Source: Lentisphaerae bacterium GWF2_50_93
Lineage (GTDB): Bacteria > Verrucomicrobiota > Lentisphaeria > Victivallales > GWF2-50-93
Assembly (NCBI GenBank): GCA_001804815.1
Contig: MHBI01000029.1
Span: forward strand, 1 to 32,070
Direction of reading: 5' to 3'
DNA: 32,070 bases
This document shows positions 9,089-16,058 of the stretch, piece after piece. Position numbers and translations under genes: made by a program. The notes under the pieces are model-generated. The model ran no database searches. It worked only from the letters and a program-made list of their open reading frames with translations, and was not told the origin of the DNA. Positions within the stretch are counted from its first letter, which is position 1. Every line of letters starts with the position of its first letter.

Positions 9089-9354
9089 AAATTGGCATAT
9101 GGCGCGAGACAGGAGATTATGGAGATACGGCTAGGAGCAAATACCAGGAGCAGCCCCGTAGCGGGCTGTAACTGGTTTCGCGACAACGCCGGAATCCATA
9201 AGAATCTGTCTCCCTTAGGGTTGCGGTTCTTTTTGGCTCAAAGAAGAATATTCTTCTGTCGGCGTATCGATTCGATACGCCTCCGTTCAGAAATTCTTTT
9301 TGAGCTTTCAAAAATCTTCCGCAACGCGCCAAATGCGAATTTTTAGAGGTTCCC
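9077..9354. mobile_element. MITE-like element with 30-bp terminal inverted repeats
   Basis: The ends 9077-9106 and 9325-9354 are inverted copies matching at 28 of 30 positions; each outer end reads GGGAACCTCTAAAAATT or its near copy. The element is flanked by a direct TCAA on both sides (9073-9076 and 9355-9358), the expected target duplication. It is 278 bp, holds no transposase, and contains internal palindromes such as GCGTATCGATTCGATACGC near 9261-9279. It is best explained as a non-autonomous element moved by a transposase encoded elsewhere. A 4-bp duplication fits several IS families, so I do not name one. Confidence 0.85.
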
Positions 9355-9378
9355 TCAAGTCAAATACAGGAATCTCTA

Positions 9379-10188
9379 ATGGGAATGAGGATAAAGGTAT
9401 TGCAGAAGGACGGCGGGAAGCTCCAGGTCAACGAGGAGTTTTCAGAGATGCTTGCCTTCAACGGCATTGATACGTTTGAGAAGCTCTGGAACATCCCCAG
9501 CGAACCTGTGAAGAAGGTCGTGAAACAGCGCGGGACCGAACGAGTCCTCCTCAAATCCCCTGATGGCGCTGCGCTGGAGGCATACATCAAGAGATACACG
9601 CCAGAGCCTTTGAAGGAGAAGATCAAGAATATCCTCTCGTTCAGGCCGAACCGCTATCCAGGCGCCTTGAACGAATGGAATGCTGTTGTCGAGTTCCACC
9701 GGAACAATCTTCCAACCATGCAGCCGATCGCATGCGCCTCCAGAGGTGGCGATTCCTGCATCCTCACCCTAGGCATCAGGGATTACAGGAGGGCGTCCGA
9801 GCTTTTTGCGGAATTCGCAGGGAAGGACAGGAGCCGCCGGAGAAGTCTCATAGGAAAAATCGCAGGTCTTGCCGCAGGCATGCATTCCGCCGGCATGGCC
9901 CACCAGGACTTCTACCTTGTACATATGTTTGTCAGGGAGGGCGAAGACGACAAGCCCTATCTCATCGATCTGCAGAGGGTTGTATTCAAGGAGGACTTTT
10001 CTGAAAGATGGAGGGTGAAGGACCTGGCACAGCTTCTTTTTTCATCTGAAAAGTTCGTCAGCAGGACCGATATCCTGTATTTCTGGAAAATATATGCTGG
10101 AGGTGCAGTCGGGAAGATGTCAGATGGCAAGGCGTTGATGGCGAAGATAATGCGCAAGACGGCAAGCATAAGGAAACATGCCGGCTGA
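9379..10188 (+). CDS. WaaP/Kdo-type lipopolysaccharide kinase family protein
   Basis: This 269-residue protein has the core of the LPS kinase family, small protein-kinase-like enzymes that phosphorylate heptose or Kdo in the lipopolysaccharide core. The catalytic loop is His175-Gln-Asp177-Phe-Tyr in GMAHQDFYLVH. The metal-binding aspartate is Asp197 in LIDLQR, which replaces DFG in this family. The segment RWRVKDLAQLLFS follows. A lysine near AYIKRYTPE could bind ATP. The start at 9379 has AGG eight bases upstream. The MITE-like element sits 25 bases upstream and may have separated the gene from its promoter. The exact substrate cannot be told from sequence. Confidence 0.85.
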   Translation: MGMRIKVLQKDGGKLQVNEEFSEMLAFNGIDTFEKLWNIPSEPVKKVVKQRGTERVLLKSPDGAALEAYIKRYTPEPLKEKIKNILSFRPNRYPGALNEWNAVVEFHRNNLPTMQPIACASRGGDSCILTLGIRDYRRASELFAEFAGKDRSRRRSLIGKIAGLAAGMHSAGMAHQDFYLVHMFVREGEDDKPYLIDLQRVVFKEDFSERWRVKDLAQLLFSSEKFVSRTDILYFWKIYAGGAVGKMSDGKALMAKIMRKTASIRKHAG

Positions 10189-10307
10189 TGGAAAAAAAAC
10201 AGCAACTTCAAATGTTCCCGCAAGCTTTGCTTGTAGAAAATTCCATCAGATAGTATATTAATGATTATCTTCTTTTTAGGGATTTATTTTTTTAAGGGGT
10301 AGGGAAG

Positions 10308-11456
10308 ATGGGCCAGCTTATCTGCCGCGGTTGTGGCGGCGTCATGGACACAACAGGCATTGAGCCTTTTACTCTCTGTGAATGTTCCGACTGCGGGACA
10401 ACGCTTTCCATACCCATGGAGATGGACTACCTCAAGCTGGAAAAATTTGTCGGCGAAAAGGGCATTTTCAAGATATATGAGGGCTTTGACCAGGGACAGA
10501 ACCTCAATTCCATGATCTACATCCTTGAAAAGGACCATCCTGAATACAAGAGCTTCCTGAACATCGCCAAGGAAGACGCATTGGCTCTTTCCACCCTGAA
10601 ACATCCGAACATCTGCCCCATCCTCAATTTCGGAGAGATAAACGGGAGTTTCTTCGTGACCGAACCAAAGATGGATGGCTATGCCCTTTCAGATTATTCG
10701 CCTGAAAACCAGGGGCTCCTCGATGTCGACAAGGTTGTCGACGTCCTGCAGGCCACCGCCCTGGGGCTGGCCGTAGCCCATCACAAGGAATTCGTGCATC
10801 ACGATCTGTGCCCCGACAACGTCCACATAGACGCTAGGGGAAATGTAAGGACGAAGAACTTCTTCATTTCAAGGTTCGTCTACACGTTCCTCCAGAACAA
10901 GGAGGAGATCGCTCTTTCGGTCTCACCGTACTTCATCAGCCCTGAAAAGGCGGAAAGCCGTGTCGAGGACAAGCGCGGCGACATCTTCAGCTTCGGCGTT
11001 CTATTCTATTACATGCTGACCGGGAAATACCCTTTTTCCGGCAAGAGCGAAGTTGAAACCGTCTATTCCAGGATAAAGAAAAAGAAGCCCTCCGACAAAT
11101 CGCAGATGTTCAGCGCTGAGAAACCATCAATCCTCACCGCCGAGACGGTCGACTACATAGCTCCCGTAGCTCCCTCGAACTACCGCGAGGATGTCCCCGA
11201 GGAGATCAGTTCGATTGTCATGGACATGCTTTCATATCATCCCGTACAGAGACCCAAGTTCACGGAAATCCTTACCACCATAAATCTCTATAAGGCCAAG
11301 GAGGAGAAGGAAAAAGTCGTCATGGGCGCCCAGAAGGAGATGGTAAGGGACAACAAGGAATCAGTCAGCACCAAGACAAGGGCGATTCCGATCATGAAGA
11401 ACCTCGCCGGAGAACTCGACAGGAACAAGCAGAAGAAGAAGTTCTTCAAGCTGTAA
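10308..11456 (+). CDS. Zinc-ribbon plus protein-kinase-like protein, probably a pseudokinase
   Basis: This 382-residue protein has an N-terminal zinc ribbon (Cys6, Cys9, Cys26, Cys29; an extra Cys24) followed by a Ser/Thr-kinase-like domain at about 45-325. Kinase landmarks are partly kept: His164-His165-Asp166 in place of HRD, Asn171, SPYFISPEKAE for the APE motif, and GDIFSFGVLFYYMLTGKYPF. The DFG motif reads Asn184-Phe-Phe, so the metal-binding aspartate is lost, and the glycine-rich loop and ATP lysine are unclear. It may bind partners without phosphorylating them. The basic C-terminal tail ends NKQKKKFFKL. A purine-rich stretch, AGGGAAG, precedes the ATG. It lies 119 bases after the LPS kinase gene. 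Confidence 0.8.
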   Translation: MGQLICRGCGGVMDTTGIEPFTLCECSDCGTTLSIPMEMDYLKLEKFVGEKGIFKIYEGFDQGQNLNSMIYILEKDHPEYKSFLNIAKEDALALSTLKHPNICPILNFGEINGSFFVTEPKMDGYALSDYSPENQGLLDVDKVVDVLQATALGLAVAHHKEFVHHDLCPDNVHIDARGNVRTKNFFISRFVYTFLQNKEEIALSVSPYFISPEKAESRVEDKRGDIFSFGVLFYYMLTGKYPFSGKSEVETVYSRIKKKKPSDKSQMFSAEKPSILTAETVDYIAPVAPSNYREDVPEEISSIVMDMLSYHPVQRPKFTEILTTINLYKAKEEKEKVVMGAQKEMVRDNKESVSTKTRAIPIMKNLAGELDRNKQKKKFFKL

Positions 11457-11479
11457 TTTTCAACGGGAGTTGAAAATTA
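11454..11479. repeat. Perfect 11-bp stem-loop at the stop of the kinase-like gene
   Basis: TAATTTTCAAC and its exact inverse flank a GGGA loop, and the left arm includes the stop codon. There is no T-run after the stem, so it is not a classical intrinsic terminator. It could block or process the mRNA end. Confidence 0.5.
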
Positions 11480-12052
11480 CCATCCATGAAGATTCTCGAC
11501 GAAAAAACCGACTTCAAAAAAAATTCCCTTCTGCTCTTCAAGGATCACGGATTTTATTTCTATGCCGTCATCTTCACCGCCTTCGCAGGAGGACACACCT
11601 CTATTCTTCTGCCTGTCTCAGGCGTGGAGGGTCAAATAGAGGTTCTCAGGCATAGGGAAATTGTTCGTAGTAGCGCATGTTTGCGCGTTAGGTAGGTACG
11701 TGCTTCAGCATGTACCATCTTAATCTAAAGAATGGGACAGTCTAAAGCCCGTCCCTTCTTTAAGAACGCGCAAACATGCGCTACTACAAACAATTTCATC
11801 AACTTCTTCAACCTGCCATGCAACCCTCCTCTCCACTTGCATCCGATACGGCAATCCATAGAGCTGATTTCAAAAGCATCAGCGTTTTGCAACCGTTAAG
11901 TTGGGTGTTTTGAGGCTAATGGGGTTTTTATTCAACAAGAGTATGTTGGGCTTTAGCCCGACAATTCTTAAATAGGCGGGTTAAAACCCACCATACTTAT
12001 GAGGCAAAACGTACGGTTACAACGTTTTGACATTTCCATCCATCCGTTTCGT
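11480..12052. other. Palindrome-rich non-coding spacer
   Basis: No convincing gene lies here. A 69-codon frame from the ATG at 11486 (begins MKILDEKTDFKKNS) has no relatives I recognise and runs into repeat DNA, so I treat it as doubtful. The spacer holds a 33-bp inverted repeat (11657-11797), a unit shared with 30137-30199, and two further hairpins at about 11944-11995: TTGGGCTTTAGCCCGACAA and the inverse of GTGGGTTTTAACCCGCC, bounded by AGTATG and CATACT. Confidence 0.5.
11657..11797. repeat. 33-bp inverted repeat enclosing a REP-like unit
   Basis: The arms 11657-11689 and 11765-11797 match at 32 of 33 positions and include GTAGCGCATGTTTGCGCG. Between them lies a unit (11692-11755) with the hairpin GGTACGTGCTTCAGCATGTACC, written here in two parts GGTACGTGC-TTCA-GCATGTACC, and a second GGGAC...GTCCC hairpin. 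The same unit recurs at 30137-30199. GTAG stands directly 5' of two of the hairpins, as in REP elements. Confidence 0.75.
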
Positions 12053-12676
12053 TCAGATTTGCGTGGCCAGCGCCTTCGCCTTGTCCTGTGACGCCGCTAT
12101 GCTTTTTTTCTGTAGCTCCTCGCCCATGTTCATCGGTTCTGCATTTATGAATTCGATGTCGGTGATGCCGCAGAAACCGAACACGAAGCGCAGATAAGGC
12201 TCCTGGAAGTCGGCCTTTTTTGCTTCAGCGGAACTGTAGTCGCCTCCACGGCTCGAAATCACGACCATCTTTTTATTTTTCAGAAGTCCTTCCGGCCCCT
12301 GGGCGGTGTAACGGAAAAGATATCTAGGCTGGACAATGACATCTATGTAATGCTTCAATGTGTAGGGGATGCTGAAATTCCACATCGGCGTGCTGATCAG
12401 ATATGCGTCCGCCGACATGAACCGCTCAATCTGCGAAATGATGTCCTCCCATGACTCCTTCAAATCTCCATATAGGTCCTTGCCACTGAGAAGCACATAT
12501 TTGCCGTCGACCCTTTTCATGGTAAGGTCTGGAAGTTCCTCCTTCGTAAGACCCAGCTCCTCGACAACCCAGTCAGCATGTTTATTTTTGAAAGTGTCCA
12601 GGAATGCGCCGGACACCTTGAGAGTGCTGGATTCGTCGCCGCGCGGTGTTGCAATGATGTGAAGAAGTTTTTTCAT
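12053..12676 (-). CDS. azoR: FMN-dependent NADH-azoreductase / quinone reductase
   Basis: This 207-residue flavodoxin-fold enzyme matches AzoR proteins, which use NADH and FMN to reduce quinones and azo compounds by two electrons and protect against thiol-reactive quinones. The FMN-contacting motif TPMWNFSIP lies at 96-104, followed by LKHYIDVIV. A second FMN-binding segment, SRGGDY, lies at 142-147. Length is normal (about 200). The start at 12676 has AGGAG six to seven bases upstream. It stands alone on the minus strand. A palindrome at 12758-12777, about 80 bases upstream, could be an operator for a redox-sensing regulator. Confidence 0.92.
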   Translation of the reverse strand: MKKLLHIIATPRGDESSTLKVSGAFLDTFKNKHADWVVEELGLTKEELPDLTMKRVDGKYVLLSGKDLYGDLKESWEDIISQIERFMSADAYLISTPMWNFSIPYTLKHYIDVIVQPRYLFRYTAQGPEGLLKNKKMVVISSRGGDYSSAEAKKADFQEPYLRFVFGFCGITDIEFINAEPMNMGEELQKKSIAASQDKAKALATQI

Positions 12677-12757
12677 GGTATGCTCCTGGCGTTCTTATTT
12701 ATGTGGCATGTCCTTGCATACAGTAGCAGGAAATATTATGCAATTCAAAGGATCTTT

Positions 12758-12777
12758 AAGTAGGTATATCCCTACTT
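12758..12777. promoter_or_regulatory. Palindrome upstream of azoR, candidate operator
   Basis: AAGTAGG-TATATC-CCTACTT is a perfect 7-bp inverted repeat about 80 bases before the azoR start. Azoreductase genes are often controlled by HxlR or MarR regulators that bind short palindromes, so an operator is plausible. It also resembles the GTAG-flanked hairpins elsewhere in this window, so a repeat origin is the alternative. Confidence 0.35.
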
Positions 12778-12915
12778 CTATTTCACAAATACGGCACCAA
12801 CGACATTGATCTTCCTGCCGTTTGAAAGCGTGACAGTGAATGTCTTTGTCAACGTGTCGCAGTATTTCCCGTCCTCAACGAAAGCGGCTTCGCCGGCTGC
12901 GATATTCGCATTAAT
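12778..12915 (-). pseudogene. Decayed C-terminal gene fragment at the edge of the defence island
   Basis: A minus-strand frame of 45 codons without a start ends at TAG (12780-12778). It reads INANIAAGEAAFVEDGKYC and then a segment including KTFTVTLSNGRKINVVGAVF, which looks like real protein with alternating beta-strand pattern. Upstream it is stopped by TAA at 12918 in AT-rich DNA of different composition. I read it as the surviving end of a gene truncated when the neighbouring island arrived. No family is recognised. Confidence 0.45.
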
Positions 12916-12954
12916 TTAATATTAACAAAGTAGCTGAATTATTGCATAAATAAC

Positions 12955-12982
12955 TTGACATTCTTTTATTATGCGTTAAAAT
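12955..12982 (+). promoter_or_regulatory. Promoter of the type I restriction-modification operon
   Basis: TTGACA at 12955-12960 and TAAAAT at 12977-12982 are separated by 16 bases, about 50 bases before the first gene of the operon. The surroundings are AT-rich. It is among the best promoter matches in the window. Confidence 0.6.
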
Positions 12983-13032
12983 ATAGATGTAGCAAAGATA
13001 CTGCATATGTAAATACCGTATTGGGTTAGCTT

Positions 13033-13599
13033 ATGAAATATAAACTTAAAGATCTGGTTGAGATAATTAGTGGCTTCCAGCTTCGGGAGAAGCTGGAAAA
13101 GACCAATATCGGAGCCTACAGGATCATTCTTCCAAAGGATATAGATCGGGACATGCATGAGGTTGATCTTGCCAATCTCTATCTAACGGATATAAGAAAT
13201 CCAGAAAAATATTTTGTCAGGAAAGGAGATGTTCTTCTGCAGGCAAGGGGATTTAGCTATCCACCCTCCCTGATCAGAGTCGATCTGGACAGGACAGCAG
13301 TCTCCTCCCAATATTATATAATAAGGGCGAATCCGGATAGGATTCTCCCTGAATTTCTAGCATTTTATCTATCCCTGGAACCGGTACAGAAGCGCCTGAA
13401 AGGCCTTGCAAGAGGGACAAATATCATGATGCTTGTAAAAGATGAGTTAGAAAAATTTATTCTGGATGTTCCTCATCTTGGAAAGCAAAAATACATTGTT
13501 GAATTGTCCGAACTGGCGAAGAAGGAGAAAAAACTGATGGAAGAGCTAATATATAGAAGAAACATGCTATTGTCTGCGCTGTGCGAGGACGAAAAATAA
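13033..13599 (+). CDS. Half-length type I specificity (HsdS-like) protein
   Basis: This 188-residue protein resembles one target-recognition domain of HsdS followed by a coiled-coil helix. It starts YKLKDLVEIISGFQLRE, contains the block VRKGDVLLQARG, then PEFLAFYLSLEPVQKRLKGLARGTN, and ends with a helix near LAKKEKKLMEELIYRRNMLL. Full HsdS proteins have two such units; a half-size one could act as a homodimer or bind HsdM as an alternative specificity module. It lies 13 bases before hsdM, and AAGGAGAG for hsdM falls in that gap. It is more AT-rich than hsdM. A role as a truncated remnant is the alternative. Confidence 0.75.
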   Translation: MKYKLKDLVEIISGFQLREKLEKTNIGAYRIILPKDIDRDMHEVDLANLYLTDIRNPEKYFVRKGDVLLQARGFSYPPSLIRVDLDRTAVSSQYYIIRANPDRILPEFLAFYLSLEPVQKRLKGLARGTNIMMLVKDELEKFILDVPHLGKQKYIVELSELAKKEKKLMEELIYRRNMLLSALCEDEK

Positions 13600-13612
13600 A
13601 GGAGAGTATTCA

Positions 13613-15151
13613 ATGGACAAGGAAAGTTTAAAACAGGAAATATTCAACACGGTCTGGAAGGCCTGCGACACCTTCCGTGGCGTCATCGATCCGGGAATGT
13701 ACAAGGACTACGTCCTCACAATGCTGTTCGTGAAATATATCAGCGACATTCGCAAGTCCAAAGTCGCGGAACTCAGCGAGAAGTACAGGGGCGACCCTAC
13801 ACGCCTGGAACGCGCATTGGGCCGCGAAAGATTCATGCTCCCGACTATCAATATCAAGGATGACAAGGGAAAGATATCGGAATCGTTTCTCGCTGAATTC
13901 GACAGCCTTTACGAGCGGAGAAACAATTCCAACATAGGTGAACTGATAAACATCGTCCTGGAGAACATTGAAGATGCCAACAAGGCGAAGCTGAACAATG
14001 TATTCCGCAATATAGACTTCAACAGCGAGGCGAACCTTGGCCAGGCCCGTCAGCGCAATACGCGCCTGAAACACCTTCTCGACGATTTCGTAGGCATCGA
14101 TCTCAGGCCTGAGAAGATCGGGGAAATGGATATCATCGGGGACGTATACGAGTTTCTTATTGCGAAATTCGCGGCCACCGCCGGAAAGAAAGCAGGCGAG
14201 TTCTATACGCCCTCGGAAGTCTCTGAAACGCTGGCAAGGCTTGTCGCGCCGAAGAAAGGCGAGAGAATCTGCGACCCCGCCTGCGGTTCCGGTTCCCTCC
14301 TGATCCGGGCAGCCAGGCAGATCAACGACAGGGATTTCTCGCTTTATGGGCAGGAGATGAACGGCAGCACCTGGGCTCTCTGCAAGATGAATATGTTTCT
14401 CCATGGCATGGACTCCTCCCGTATCGAATGGGAGGACACCATCAGGCATCCTCTCCTGATTGAGAATGACTCACTGATGAAATTTGACGTGGTTATTGCA
14501 AATCCCCCGTTCAGCTTGGACAAATGGGGACAGGAAATTGCCGACAATGACAAGTACCGCCGTTTCTACCGTGGAATCCCTCCCAAGAGCAAGGGCGACT
14601 GGGCCTTCATATCGCACATGCTCGCTGCTGCTGCCGAGGGAACCGGCCGGGTCGGTGTAATCGTCCCGCACGGAGTTTTGTTCCGTGGCGGACAGGAAGG
14701 CCAAATACGAGAGGCGGTGATAAAGGAGAACCTGCTTGATGCTGTCATAGGACTTCCGGCAAATCTCTTCTATGGTACTGGCATTCCGACCGCGATTCTG
14801 ATTTTCAGGAAGGACCGGAAACGCGATGATGGAATCCTCTTCATTGATGCGAGCCGCGAATATTCCGACGATAAAAACCAGAATCGGCTGCGCGATCAGG
14901 ACATAGACAAGATTGTCGAGACATATCAGAAGCGAAAGGCCATAGACAAGTATTCATACCTTGCGAAAGTCGCAGGAATCAAGGAGAACGACTACAACCT
15001 GAACATCCCCAGATATGTTGACACCTTCGAACCCGAGCTGGAAATAGATATCTCCGCAGTCCAGAAGGAAATCGGAAGGATCGAGAACGAGCTTGTCAAG
15101 ACACGTGAAAAGATGGCCAGGTATATGAAGGAGTTGGGGCTGGATAGATGA
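13613..15151 (+). CDS. hsdM: Type I restriction-modification DNA methyltransferase
   Basis: This 512-residue protein is the N6-adenine methyltransferase subunit, which methylates host DNA and forms the core of the restriction complex with HsdS and HsdR. The N-terminal HsdM domain covers about 1-155 (QEIFNTVWKACDTFRGVIDP). The S-adenosylmethionine loop DPACGSGSLL starts at Asp221, and the catalytic NPPF is at 297-300. A coiled-coil C-terminus (about 475-512) contacts HsdS. The ribosome site GGAG lies 9-10 bases upstream. The stop overlaps the next gene as ATGA. The size is normal for the family. Its GC content is higher than that of the accessory genes around it. Confidence 0.96.
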   Translation: MDKESLKQEIFNTVWKACDTFRGVIDPGMYKDYVLTMLFVKYISDIRKSKVAELSEKYRGDPTRLERALGRERFMLPTINIKDDKGKISESFLAEFDSLYERRNNSNIGELINIVLENIEDANKAKLNNVFRNIDFNSEANLGQARQRNTRLKHLLDDFVGIDLRPEKIGEMDIIGDVYEFLIAKFAATAGKKAGEFYTPSEVSETLARLVAPKKGERICDPACGSGSLLIRAARQINDRDFSLYGQEMNGSTWALCKMNMFLHGMDSSRIEWEDTIRHPLLIENDSLMKFDVVIANPPFSLDKWGQEIADNDKYRRFYRGIPPKSKGDWAFISHMLAAAAEGTGRVGVIVPHGVLFRGGQEGQIREAVIKENLLDAVIGLPANLFYGTGIPTAILIFRKDRKRDDGILFIDASREYSDDKNQNRLRDQDIDKIVETYQKRKAIDKYSYLAKVAGIKENDYNLNIPRYVDTFEPELEIDISAVQKEIGRIENELVKTREKMARYMKELGLDR

Positions 15152-16020
15152 AAGTAACCATACACGCCAAGGGAACAGAGATTGCTGTCATCTCCAAAGG
15201 CCGCGATGATGACTTCATCTCGCTGACCGATATTGCACGTTATAAAAATCCAGACGAACCCAAAGATGTGGTGAAAAACTGGATGCGCAACAGAAGCACA
15301 ATCGAATTCATCGGTCTTTGGGAGCAGCTGAACAACCCCAGTTTTAAAGGGGTCGAATTCGACTCCTTTCTCCAACAGTCAGGGGCAAACGTCTTTACCC
15401 TCTCACCTCAAAAATGGATTGAAGCCACCAATGCCATTGGAATTGTCTCGAAACCAGGGAAGTCTGGCGGTACCTTCGCCCATAAGGATATAGCTTTTGA
15501 GTTCGCCTCATGGATCTCAGCCGAGTTCAAGCTCTACATAATCAAGGACTACCAACGCTTGAAAAGCGATGAGAGCTCCAAGCTGTCATTGGAGTGGAAT
15601 CTCAATCGCACACTTGCCAAGCTCAACTACCGCATTCACACCGATGCCATCAAGGATCATCTTATTCCCGGCTCCCTGACTCCTGAACAGATCAGTTTCG
15701 CCTATGCCAACGAAGCCGACGTGCTGAATGTCGCGCTTTTCAGCCAGACGGCCAGGCAGTGGAGTGAGAATAATCCCGAATTGGAAGGCAACATGCGCGA
15801 CTACGCGGCAATCGAGCAATTGCTTGTTCTGTCCAACATAGAGGGTATGAATGCCGAATTCATCCGCATGGGGCTCTCCCAGCCCGACCGTTTGGTCCGT
15901 CTCAACCAGATCGCCATCCGTCAGCTCCAGTCCCTGACTTCCAGAGAAGCCGCGAAAGCCTTGGATTCCAAGCCGGAGGCGGAGAGAAAAGGAACAAGAA
16001 AATCAATAAAGAATATTTAA
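15148..16020 (+). CDS. KilA-N domain protein embedded in the type I RM operon
   Basis: This 290-residue protein has a KilA-N-type DNA-binding domain in its first half. Key segments are DFISLTDIARYKNP, then TLSPQKWIEATNAIGI, then GGTFAHKDIAFEFASWIS. The C-terminal half is helical without a known fold and ends in a basic stretch. KilA-N domains are common in phage antirepressors, but close relatives of this protein also occur inside bacterial type I RM operons. The ATGA overlap with hsdM shows co-translation, so it is part of the locus rather than a stray phage gene. It may guide or regulate the complex; its function is unknown. Confidence 0.8.
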   Translation: MKVTIHAKGTEIAVISKGRDDDFISLTDIARYKNPDEPKDVVKNWMRNRSTIEFIGLWEQLNNPSFKGVEFDSFLQQSGANVFTLSPQKWIEATNAIGIVSKPGKSGGTFAHKDIAFEFASWISAEFKLYIIKDYQRLKSDESSKLSLEWNLNRTLAKLNYRIHTDAIKDHLIPGSLTPEQISFAYANEADVLNVALFSQTARQWSENNPELEGNMRDYAAIEQLLVLSNIEGMNAEFIRMGLSQPDRLVRLNQIAIRQLQSLTSREAAKALDSKPEAERKGTRKSIKNI

Positions 16021-16058
16021 CCCGGAAGACGCATATGGAAAACTTAAGAGAGAAATGA

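Noticed and set aside
9077..9354. Full insertion sequence
   Set aside because: It is only 278 bp and has no transposase frame.
11454..11479. Intrinsic terminator
   Set aside because: The stem is perfect but AT-rich and has no T-run after it.
11486..11695. A 69-codon forward frame after the kinase-like gene
   Set aside because: It has no recognised relatives and reads into repeat DNA; kept only as a doubtful possibility within the spacer entry.
11657..11797. CRISPR array
   Set aside because: The repeats are inverted and few, without regular spacers; the same holds for 30075-30545.
13628..14449. A 273-codon minus-strand frame across hsdM
   Set aside because: It is antisense to a clearly conserved methyltransferase and has no family features.
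15148..16020. Prophage remnant suggested by the KilA-N domain
   Set aside because: No other phage genes are present, and the gene is co-translated with hsdM.
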